Shown piece after piece: positions 9,432 through 18,000 of a stretch of DNA of 64,000 nucleotides (the first letter of the stretch is position 1; every line of letters starts with the position of its first letter). A program made the translations under genes and the position numbers. The stretch comes from a virus. The stretch is taken from IMG/VR virus record IMGVR_UViG_3300027816_004420, positions 62,001 through 126,000 of that record. One strand, given 5' to 3'. Below the pieces are notes generated by a model. The model did no database searches. It was not told the origin of the DNA and saw nothing but the letters and a program-made list of their open reading frames with translations.

Positions 9432-9437
9432 GATTAT

Positions 9438-9620
9438 ATGAAACTTCTTAAAACGATAAAGAAGATTATTCAAGAGGCTGAAGAACAGTATAATACTGCA
9501 AGTGAGACTAACACACCACTTGAAGAATTAGATAGACTCGAAAAACACTATCAAGACTCTCTGAAATTGTTACGCTTATACAATTCCAAACAGGAAAAAC
9601 TAAAATCCAAGAAAAAATAA
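9438..9620 (+). CDS. Small charged coiled-coil protein (60 aa)
   Basis: 60 aa, MKLLKTIKKIIQEAEEQYNT onward, almost entirely predicted helix with heptad-like Leu/Ile spacing and a lysine-rich C-terminus (KLKSKKK). I chose the ATG at 9438 rather than the one at 9390 because the TATTTAT box lies between them, 6 nt before 9438. It is the first gene of the plus-strand unit, 52 nt ahead of the GT9 gene. I do not recognise the family. It could be a regulatory or adaptor peptide; nothing in the sequence settles this. Confidence 0.5.
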   Translation: MKLLKTIKKIIQEAEEQYNTASETNTPLEELDRLEKHYQDSLKLLRLYNSKQEKLKSKKK

Positions 9621-9672
9621 TTACATCTTAAGTCAATAGATTTTCTTAAAGTTCTTTCTTATATTTCATCAC

Positions 9673-10611
9673 ATGAAAGAACCTCTATTAGACTTACATC
9701 TGAGTCATGGATTAGGTGACACTATTTGTGCAACACCTTCTTTAAGGAAACTATATTTTGCTTATGGAAAAAAAATATCAGTATTAACTGACCATCCACT
9801 AATATTCAAACATAACAAATATGTTGATAAAATCTTTGATACCAAGAACACAAATAGAGATGATTTAGAATCTCAATACGAATTACTCGTAAGTTTTGCA
9901 CCAAATTTAGAAAACCGATACGGTTTAGGATTACGTCATAATGTTATGGACATAAGACAATTCCATGCGGCGGGGTTGGGTTTCCAATTATTACCCGAGG
10001 AATGTGATATGGATTACGTTCCTGATGAGTGGGAGCCAATTGATGGTTTACCTGAAAAGTTTGTTTTGATACATCCCGTAACCTCTTGGGCTTCGAGAAC
10101 TTGGCCCGCAGAGAAATGGCAGTTATTAACACGAATGTTAAACGATTACGGTATTCCTGTTGTTTCGATGGGGAAGGCATCGAGTGAGGTAGGTTTTCAC
10201 ATGGTAGACAAACCTGTTTTCGATTTCCCTATCAAACTTGGTTTGAATTTAATGAATAAAGCAAATGTCCCCCAAACTTGGTGGTTAATGCAAAAAAGTA
10301 TTTGCACGGTCACCATGGACTCAGGTATGTTACACTTAGCAGGAACCACAGATGCAAACATCATTCAATTAGGTAGTTCTGTTCATTGGAAGTTAAGAGC
10401 CCCTTTTCGAAACGGTTCTCAAGAATATAAATTTCATTATATTGATGGGGATTGTAAGATAGCATGTGCATCTGACATGAGATATGGTGTCAAAGAATGG
10501 GGTTCAATAAGAGGAATCCCACCTTTAGTTGGATGTTTAGAAGGAAAATCCGAATTTGTTTGTCATCCTAGCGTTCTACAAATTTTCAATAAAATATTAA
10601 CCCTATTATGA
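9673..10611 (+). CDS. GT9-type (heptosyltransferase-like) glycosyltransferase
   Basis: 312 aa with the two-Rossmann GT-B layout of the GT9/ADP-heptose transferase family. The N-terminal LSHGLGDTICATPSLRKL is the GLGD loop. FVLIHPVTSWASRTWPAEKW (about 137-156) opens the nucleotide-sugar domain, and TMDSGMLHLAGTTDANIIQL matches the family DSG-x-HLA motif. The C-terminus has a four-Cys cluster, C-x3-C-x22-C-x8-C, recalling the Cys cluster of the fusion protein encoded next. It is probably cytoplasmic and transfers a heptose or other sugar; donor and acceptor are unknown. It overlaps the next gene by ATGA. Its placement with methyltransferases and a protein O-heptosyltransferase between fibre genes suggests modification of virion proteins rather than host LPS (inference). 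Confidence 0.8.
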   Translation: MKEPLLDLHLSHGLGDTICATPSLRKLYFAYGKKISVLTDHPLIFKHNKYVDKIFDTKNTNRDDLESQYELLVSFAPNLENRYGLGLRHNVMDIRQFHAAGLGFQLLPEECDMDYVPDEWEPIDGLPEKFVLIHPVTSWASRTWPAEKWQLLTRMLNDYGIPVVSMGKASSEVGFHMVDKPVFDFPIKLGLNLMNKANVPQTWWLMQKSICTVTMDSGMLHLAGTTDANIIQLGSSVHWKLRAPFRNGSQEYKFHYIDGDCKIACASDMRYGVKEWGSIRGIPPLVGCLEGKSEFVCHPSVLQIFNKILTLL

Positions 10612-13600
10612 GTATAAGATACAACTTTATAGAGGTCGGAACATCAGACTTCATGACTCTAATTCAATCTGCTGATGACCAAACTGTCGGACTCAGTATC
10701 GAACCCATTTCAGAATATCTCGATAGATTACCTAATAAACCCAAAGTTCAAAAAGTCAATGCGGCTCTTTCTGATACAGACGATACTATTGAAATATATC
10801 ATATAGAATCTAAAGATTTAGAAAAATACAATCTTCCCTATTGGATTAGAGGATGTAACTCTGTTAATGGTCCTCATGAATTTACAAAGAAAAAAATTGG
10901 TGATGAAACATATAACAAGTTGGTAAAAATTGATAAAGTCCCAACTATATCTTGGAAAACTTTAATAGAAAAATACAATATAGGTTCAATTGATTATTTA
11001 AAAATTGACACTGAAGGTCATGAACATATAATTTTAAAAGGGTATCTCGAACAATGTAGACTGAATCATAATCTTTTCGCATCTAAAATTGAATTCGAAT
11101 ACAATGAAACATCAAATAAAATTGAATTAGATAAAATTATAAATCAATTATCAAATTATAATGTAACTTATTTGGAGGAAGACGTTATATTGAACATCAA
11201 AACAGAGTCTGAATTTGACAAATCTTATGTCTTATATTCAACCGAAAATTACTTTGATATTGTAACTGAATGTGCAAAATCAATAAGACAATTTAGTAAA
11301 CTACCAATATTGGTTTATTTAATAAATTCAAACAGAACTGTTGAAGTAGAAAATACCAAGACTTTAAATTGGTCTATAGATATCGAACCTACTTCAAATA
11401 ACATGTATATTAAGGAAAGGGACAACTTTTACATAGATAGAAAAAATCCAATAATTTATAAAATTTTATCTCAAAGACCTCTGATTATCAAAGATGCTTT
11501 AGAAAAATATTCAAATATTGTTTGTTATGTTGACAGCGATTCAATCGCAACCCCTAACGTTGATACTATATTTTCATATTATGATGAAAATTCATCTCAC
11601 CCATATTTTGTTGAAGGGATATACGATTTTTTGAAATACGATGGTAGAGGTGGAGGAGGAGGATTCGGAGGTGGAATGGAAACAACTTTGGAACACGATA
11701 CCTGTGTCTTGTTTGGTGTTGACCAATCGGTCAGAAAAAACTATAGACAAACAGGATATTTCGTTTCAGGTCAAAATACCATCGAGTTTTTGGAGGAATG
11801 GTATTGGATGTGCTCACACCCAAAAGTCCTGAAAAATGTTAGTCATTATGCTCCGTATAATGAGGAGACTATTTGTAACGTTCTATTATGGAAATACAAT
11901 ATAGATAAGGGTCTTCCCTATGTCTATGTCAATGGGAGATTAGAAACGGTTGAGAAAATGTATACCCAAGTAGAATATAAAGGAAAGGGTATCAGAAACC
12001 ACATCGGTGAATGGTTAAGAGTTCCTGAAGAAAAAAATCATCTCCTGTTTTTTCATGGTGAAAAAAATCCAAACATGATGAGAGAGATGGTAGATGAAAT
12101 CAAAAAATATAACAAGGAAAAACTTAGAATTTTATACTTAGCACCTCACCTTTCAACTGGTGGTATGCCAGCTTACTTATTGAAAAGAATCGAAACCCTA
12201 CAAGAATATTACCCTGAGGTAGAATTATATGTTGTTGAGTATTGTCTTTACTCAACTTGGTATGTGGTTCAAAAAGAAAAAATAAAACAAATTATACCCG
12301 ATAACAGATATTGGACATTAAACACTTTGGGAAATCATAATGATGAAAATTCTCTGAAGTTAATTCAAATTATAAAAGATAATTCAATTGATATTGTTCA
12401 TGTTGACGAAATACTTGAGGGGTTTGATAGTTTCAATCGAGTATCAATAAATGTCTTAAATGCACTTTTTGATAACAACAGAACTTGGAAAATTGTCGAG
12501 ACCTGTCATAATATTCATTTTAATCCTGAGAATAGACATTTTCATCCCGACGCTTACGCCTTCTGTTCTCCCCATCATCCGAAGGTTCAATTCAAAAATG
12601 AAAATTCTTATTATGAATTTTTTGAATACCCTATTGACCGAAAATTTGTTACCGAAGAACAAAAAGAACACGCAAGGTTAAAACTTGGTTTAGACCTTAA
12701 TAAAACCCATGTGATAAACGTTGGACTTTGGACTCAAGGAAAAAATCAAGGAGAGGGCATCGAAATCGCAAGATATCTACAAGGTGAAGATATAGAGTTT
12801 CATTTCATAGGAAATCAAGCATCAAATTTCGAAAGTTATTGGAAACCTCTGATGATGAATTTACCATCAAATGTAAAAATTTGGGGTGAAAGGAGTGATG
12901 TGGATTTGTTTATGAAAGCATCAGACATATTTTTATTTAACTCCACAATTGAATGTAATCCCCTTGTTCTTAGGGAAGCCGCTTCTTATGGTTTAAAAAT
13001 TCTTTCTAGAAATCTTACACAATATTATGATATGTTTACACCATACATCACACCAATTGATGATGATTGTGAGAAAACGTCAAACATAATTCGTGAGTTA
13101 AAATACAATGGAATCTCAAGAGACTATGAAGTTAGTCATGACCAATCTCAGAACTTTGCTTTATCTCATAAAAAGTTTTATGAGAAGTTAAAAACTATGG
13201 ATATAAAGATTCAAAAATCATCAAAGAATAATATACAAATTACTCAATATTTTATAAGACAACCTTTTTTAGAAATTAAAGGGGATTCAAGTTCTAAGTT
13301 TTTGGTTCAATTCATTGATGATAAAGGGGTAATTCATTATGAAAATAAAATAGATTCCAACTGTTGGGTAAAACTTAACAGACAATATTTTACAAATTGG
13401 AGAACTAAGGTTTACGAAGAAGAAACACTAATATATGACTCGAAATTAGATTTGAAAGACAAAAGAGTGTTTATAAATTTTGATAGTAAATCTTTAGGTG
13501 ACAACATTGCTTGGGTGCCTTATGTTTTGGAGTTTCAAAAGAAACATAATTGTAAAATTATTCTTTCCACATTTTGGAATAAGTTATTCAAAGAAGTTTA

Positions 13601-14297
13601 CCCTGAGATAGAATTCATAGAACCAGGGAATGTTGTAAAAGACATTCATGCACAATACTCCATTGGTTGGTTTTATAATGAAAATATGGAACCAGTAATC
13701 CCGAATACAATTCCTCTCCAAAAAGCAGCAACAAACATCTTAGGTTTGGAATTTGAAGAAATAAAACCACGAATTAATTTTAACGTTTATCGAAGACCTT
13801 TTGATGAAAAATATATAAGTATCGCAACCAATTCCACCTCAGGTTTAAAATTTTGGAAAAAAGAATATTGGCAAGAACTAATTGATTACTTAGTAGATTT
13901 AGGTTTCAAAGTAATAAACGTATCAAAAGAAAAAAATGAGTTCAGAAATGTTACACAAATTTCAGATAGTTCAATTGGTAATACCATGAATGTAATACAT
14001 CATAGTGAATTTTTCATAGGTTTATCAAGTGGACTTTCTTGGTTGTCTTGGGCAATGGGTAAACACGTTGTGATGATTAGTAATTTTACTGAACCCGACC
14101 ACGAATTTACCACAAACTGCACCCGAATTATAAACAAATCAGTCTGTAATGGATGTTGGAATAACCCCAACTTCAAGTTCGATAAAGGTGATTGGGATTG
14201 GTGTCCAATTCACAAAGGAACACCAAGACAATTTGAGTGTCACACTTCAATAACACCAAGTATGGTAATAAATCAAATTCAAAATTTATTGAAATGA
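10608..14297 (+). CDS. Four-domain fusion: FkbM methyltransferase, DxD glycosyltransferase, GT4 glycosyltransferase, TibC/AAH-like protein O-heptosyltransferase
   Basis: 1229 aa. Residues 1-200 are an FkbM-type SAM methyltransferase (FIEVGTSDF at 7-15, hallmark DTEGHE at 134-139). Residues 203-500 resemble a GT-A glycosyltransferase with VDSDS at 308-312 as the metal/donor site; a glycine-rich loop, GRGGGGGFGGG, occupies 346-356. Residues 506-850 are a GT4-type GT-B domain (LAPHLSTGGMPAYL, and the E-x7-E region IECNPLVLREAASYG). Residues 865-1229 match autotransporter O-heptosyltransferases (TibC, AAH): a YFIRQPFLEI beta domain, then FDSKSLGDNIAWVPY, then Cys 1180, 1183, 1199 and 1211 (C-x2-C-x15-C-x11-C), as in the family's iron finger. 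Those enzymes add heptose to Ser residues of adhesin repeats. Start and stop overlap both neighbours by ATGA. Substrate in this phage is inferred to be its Ser/Thr-rich fibres. Confidence 0.8.
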   Translation: MSIRYNFIEVGTSDFMTLIQSADDQTVGLSIEPISEYLDRLPNKPKVQKVNAALSDTDDTIEIYHIESKDLEKYNLPYWIRGCNSVNGPHEFTKKKIGDETYNKLVKIDKVPTISWKTLIEKYNIGSIDYLKIDTEGHEHIILKGYLEQCRLNHNLFASKIEFEYNETSNKIELDKIINQLSNYNVTYLEEDVILNIKTESEFDKSYVLYSTENYFDIVTECAKSIRQFSKLPILVYLINSNRTVEVENTKTLNWSIDIEPTSNNMYIKERDNFYIDRKNPIIYKILSQRPLIIKDALEKYSNIVCYVDSDSIATPNVDTIFSYYDENSSHPYFVEGIYDFLKYDGRGGGGGFGGGMETTLEHDTCVLFGVDQSVRKNYRQTGYFVSGQNTIEFLEEWYWMCSHPKVLKNVSHYAPYNEETICNVLLWKYNIDKGLPYVYVNGRLETVEKMYTQVEYKGKGIRNHIGEWLRVPEEKNHLLFFHGEKNPNMMREMVDEIKKYNKEKLRILYLAPHLSTGGMPAYLLKRIETLQEYYPEVELYVVEYCLYSTWYVVQKEKIKQIIPDNRYWTLNTLGNHNDENSLKLIQIIKDNSIDIVHVDEILEGFDSFNRVSINVLNALFDNNRTWKIVETCHNIHFNPENRHFHPDAYAFCSPHHPKVQFKNENSYYEFFEYPIDRKFVTEEQKEHARLKLGLDLNKTHVINVGLWTQGKNQGEGIEIARYLQGEDIEFHFIGNQASNFESYWKPLMMNLPSNVKIWGERSDVDLFMKASDIFLFNSTIECNPLVLREAASYGLKILSRNLTQYYDMFTPYITPIDDDCEKTSNIIRELKYNGISRDYEVSHDQSQNFALSHKKFYEKLKTMDIKIQKSSKNNIQITQYFIRQPFLEIKGDSSSKFLVQFIDDKGVIHYENKIDSNCWVKLNRQYFTNWRTKVYEEETLIYDSKLDLKDKRVFINFDSKSLGDNIAWVPYVLEFQKKHNCKIILSTFWNKLFKEVYPEIEFIEPGNVVKDIHAQYSIGWFYNENMEPVIPNTIPLQKAATNILGLEFEEIKPRINFNVYRRPFDEKYISIATNSTSGLKFWKKEYWQELIDYLVDLGFKVINVSKEKNEFRNVTQISDSSIGNTMNVIHHSEFFIGLSSGLSWLSWAMGKHVVMISNFTEPDHEFTTNCTRIINKSVCNGCWNNPNFKFDKGDWDWCPIHKGTPRQFECHTSITPSMVINQIQNLLK

Positions 14298-14968
14298 GTA
14301 TAGAAAATTTTATATGGGAACCTAAATGTTACGATGGTTTTAGAGAAACTGTGGAACAAGAAATATTTGTTGACAGGATTTACGAAAGATTTTTTGAGGT
14401 TGAAGAGGGCGATATTGTTTTCGATATTGGGGCTAGTTTAGGTCCTTTCACATATTCAATATTATCAAAGAATCCTTCTCACGTATTTGCTTTTGAGCCT
14501 AGTTTTGAAGAATTCAAAACTTTGTTATTAAATACAAGACACGGAAATGTAACCGCAATAAATAAAGGTATTTCGAGTTCAATAGGTGAATTTAATTTCA
14601 CTGATGTTTTTGATTTGACTGGTGGTTATAAACTATATTCAACAACATTCTCAAAGGTAATTGAGGATTATAATATTAAAAAAATTGACTTTCTTAAAAC
14701 TGATTGTGAATCAGGCGAATATGATATATTCACAATTGAAAATTTGTTTTGGATAAAAAATAATGTCAGAAAAATTGTTGGTGAGTGGCACCTTGGCCAG
14801 CCTTGGATGAAAGAAAAATTCAGAATTTTTAGAGATGTGTATTTGAGGGTTTTTCCTAACTTTAAAGTAATTTCTTTTGATGGAATTGATATAACTTGGC
14901 AAATATGGAATGATAATTTTATCCCTTATTATAACGAAGTAATGATTTATATTGACAATAGTAAATAA
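14294..14968 (+). CDS. FkbM-family SAM-dependent methyltransferase
   Basis: 224 aa beginning MSIENFIWEPKCYDGF. I chose the ATG at 14294 because it overlaps the stop of the fusion gene (ATGA) exactly as that gene does with its predecessor; an earlier in-frame ATG at 14237 lies inside the fusion gene. SAM-binding motif I is VFDIGASLGPFTYSIL, motif II is VFAFEPSFEEF, and KIDFLKTDCESGEYDI corresponds to the FkbM D-x-E-G-x-E signature with Asp-Cys-Glu-Ser-Gly-Glu. FkbM enzymes O-methylate sugar hydroxyls, so a likely role is capping of glycans built by the upstream enzymes. It is the last gene of the island, 1 nt before a bidirectional terminator. Confidence 0.8.
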   Translation: MSIENFIWEPKCYDGFRETVEQEIFVDRIYERFFEVEEGDIVFDIGASLGPFTYSILSKNPSHVFAFEPSFEEFKTLLLNTRHGNVTAINKGISSSIGEFNFTDVFDLTGGYKLYSTTFSKVIEDYNIKKIDFLKTDCESGEYDIFTIENLFWIKNNVRKIVGEWHLGQPWMKEKFRIFRDVYLRVFPNFKVISFDGIDITWQIWNDNFIPYYNEVMIYIDNSK

Positions 14969-14969
14969 A

Positions 14970-15001
14970 AAAAACGCACCCATTTTATTGAGTGCGTTTT
15001 T
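14970..15001. terminator. Bidirectional intrinsic terminator between convergent genes
   Basis: A 10-bp perfect stem (AAAAACGCAC with GTGCGTTTTT) and 12-nt loop lie between the plus-strand methyltransferase (stop at 14968) and the minus-strand collagen-like gene (stop at 15017). The A and T runs of the stem give a U-tract in either direction, so it can serve both convergent units. Confidence 0.85.
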
Positions 15002-15016
15002 GTATTTTTTTATTCC

Positions 15017-18000
15017 TTATACTATTGGACGATACTCGAGTAATACTTTTTCTACGTCTTTTCTCTCAGCATTTATCATAAAGAACGCGTCGATATGAGA
15101 ACTTTGAGAGTCTATGAAGACTTTATTATCTTCAATTTTGACAACAAAGTGTGTATTAGAAACACCAATTGGTGTTAATGATACCGAAATCGATTCCTCT
15201 TTTACTAATCCTATCCAATAATGAGGTAATTCTATTACGTTTCCTTGAACTCTACCTCTGAAATAAACACCATGTTCAGGACCCTCCAACACACCATATC
15301 TTAATCTCCAACCTTCTTTTGTAGGGTGAGGAATATCGAATGATTTAGAAGCCGCTGTTAATGCTCCTGTTATATTAGTGTCACCAGTCACTTTGAGTGT
15401 TGAACCATCAAACTGAAGGTTTTGTTCACCATTGATTGTTCCTGCGGTTCCTGTCGCAGTAAGGACATAGTCATTAACGTTGTTGTTGATTGTCCCGAGT
15501 CCAGAAGAACCTGATGTTCCACTTGTGCCAGAGGAACCTGATGTTCCACTAGTTCCCGAAGAACCTGATGTTCCGCTAGTTCCCGAAGAACCTGATGTTC
15601 CACTAGTTCCCGAGGAACCTGATGTTCCACTAGTTCCCGAAGAACCTGATGTTCCGCTAGTTCCCGAAGAACCTGATGTTCCACTAGTTCCCGAAGAACC
15701 TGATGTTCCGCTAGTTCCCGAAGAACCTGATGTTCCACTAGTTCCCGAAGAACCTGATGAGCCTGATGTTCCACTTGTTCCAGATGAACCTGATGTTCCG
15801 CTCGAACCTGACGTTCCACTTGTTCCAGAAGAACCTGATGTTCCGCTAGTTCCAGATGAACCTGAACTTCCAGATGAACCTGATGTTCCAGATGTTCCAT
15901 TTGTTCCAGAAGTTCCTGACGAACCACTTGAACCAGATGAGCCAGATGTTCCACTTGTTCCAGATGAGCCAGATGTTCCACTTGTTCCAGATGAACCTGA
16001 ACTTCCAGATGAACCTGATGTTCCGCTTGTTCCAGATGTTCCATTAGTTCCAGAAGTTCCTGACGAACCACTTGAACCAGATGAGCCAGATGTTCCACTT
16101 GTCCCTGATGAACCTGATGTTCCACTTGTTCCTGATGAACCACTTGAACCTGATGAACCTGATGTTCCAGATGTTCCATTTGTTCCAGATGTTCCGCTTG
16201 AGCCTGAACTTCCCGAAGAACCTGATGTTCCGCTTGTTCCAGAAGAGCCCGATGTTCCACTTGTTCCTGATGAACCACTCGAACCTGAAGAACCTGATGT
16301 TCCGCTTGTTCCTGATGTTCCGTCAGTTCCACTTGAACCTGAACTACCTGAAGAACCCGAAGTTCCGCTTGTCCCTGAACTACCTGAAGAACCTGAAGTT
16401 CCGCTAGTTCCACTCGAACCTGAACTTCCCGAAGAACCTGAAGTTCCGCTAGTTCCAGATGTTCCGTTTGTTCCAGATGTTCCGCTTGAACCTGAACTTC
16501 CACTTGAACCAGATGTTCCACTTGTTCCCGATGAACCCGATGTTCCAGACGTTCCAGAAGAACCTGAGCTTCCTGAAGAACCTGAAGTTCCGCTAGTTCC
16601 AGATGTTCCGTTTGTTCCACTTGTTCCAGAAGAGCCTGAGGAACCACTTGAGCCTGAGGTTCCAGATGAACCTGATGTTCCGCTTGTTCCAGAAGAGCCA
16701 GATGAACCACTTGAACCAGATGTTCCACTTGTTCCAGATGTTCCGTTCGTTCCAGATGTTCCTGATGAACCACTTGAACCGCTTGAACCAGATGTTCCAC
16801 TAGTACCAGAGGAGCCTGATGTTCCACTTGTGCCCGATGAACCTGAACTACCAGAAGAACCTGATGTTCCGCTAGTTCCAGATGTACCATTTGTGCCAGA
16901 TGTTCCGCTCGAACCTGAGCTACCCGAAGAACCTGATGTCCCTGAAGAACCTGAAGTTCCACTTGTTCCCGATGAACCAGATGAGCCACTAGAGCCAGAT
17001 GTTCCGCTTGTTCCCGATGTTCCGTTTGTTCCAGAAGTCCCAGATGAACCACTTGAACCTGAAGAACCTGAAGTTCCGCTCGTTCCCGAAGAACCTGAAG
17101 AACCTGATGTTCCGCTAGTTCCAGATGAACCACTTGAACCTGAAGAACCTGAAGTTCCGCTAGTTCCAGAAGTTCCATTTGTTCCAGATGTTCCTGAAGA
17201 ACCTGAACTTCCACTCGAACCAGATGTTCCTGATGTTCCAGATGAACCAGATGTTCCACTTGTGCCTGATGAACCTGAGCTACCCGAAGAACCTGAAGTT
17301 CCACTTGTTCCTGATGTCCCAGAAGTTCCATTTGTTCCAGAGGTTCCTGATGAACCTGAGCTACCACTTGAACCTGATGTCCCTGAAGAGCCAGATGTTC
17401 CGCTTGTTCCTGATGAACCACTTGAACCTGACGAACCTGATGTTCCACTTGTTCCCGATGTTCCGTTTGTTCCTGAGGTCCCTGATGAACCGCTTGAACC
17501 AGATGAGCCTGATGTTCCACTTGTTCCAGAAGAACCTGATGTTCCACTTGTTCCAGAAGAACCTGAAGAACCGCTTGAACCTGATGTCCCTGAAGAGCCA
17601 GATGTTCCACTTGTTCCGGAAGAACCTGAAGAACCACTCGAGCCTGAAGTTCCGGAAGAACCTGATGTTCCAGAAGAACCTGAAGTTCCAGATGAACCTG
17701 AAGTTCCAGATGAACCGTTTCCACCTGTTGCACCATCCAAATTGGTTGTCCAACTATTGAATGTTCCTGTTCCGTTTATTTCCAACACATATAATGTCAA
17801 TGCTCCTGTCGAAGAATCATAACTTACAACATCTCCATGGAAGTGATTTGCTAATGAATTAGAAACAATAAGATGTTGTGCAATTGTATATGATAAACCA
17901 GTGCTTGTTGTTAAAGAAGTATTAGCACTTAACGTTAGTGTTGATAAATCAATTGATGTTGTTGAAGTTCCACTGTATTGTGCACTAATTCCTGATGTTC

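Noticed and set aside
9390-9437. Upstream start of the 60-aa coiled-coil gene at 9390
   Set aside because: The extra 16 codons span the TATTTAT box and add a non-helical stretch; the start at 9438 is better placed.
14237-14293. Longer N-terminus for the FkbM methyltransferase (start at 14237)
   Set aside because: It would lie wholly inside the fusion gene, encodes a low-complexity Asn/Lys stretch, and the ATGA-overlapping start matches the pattern of the island.
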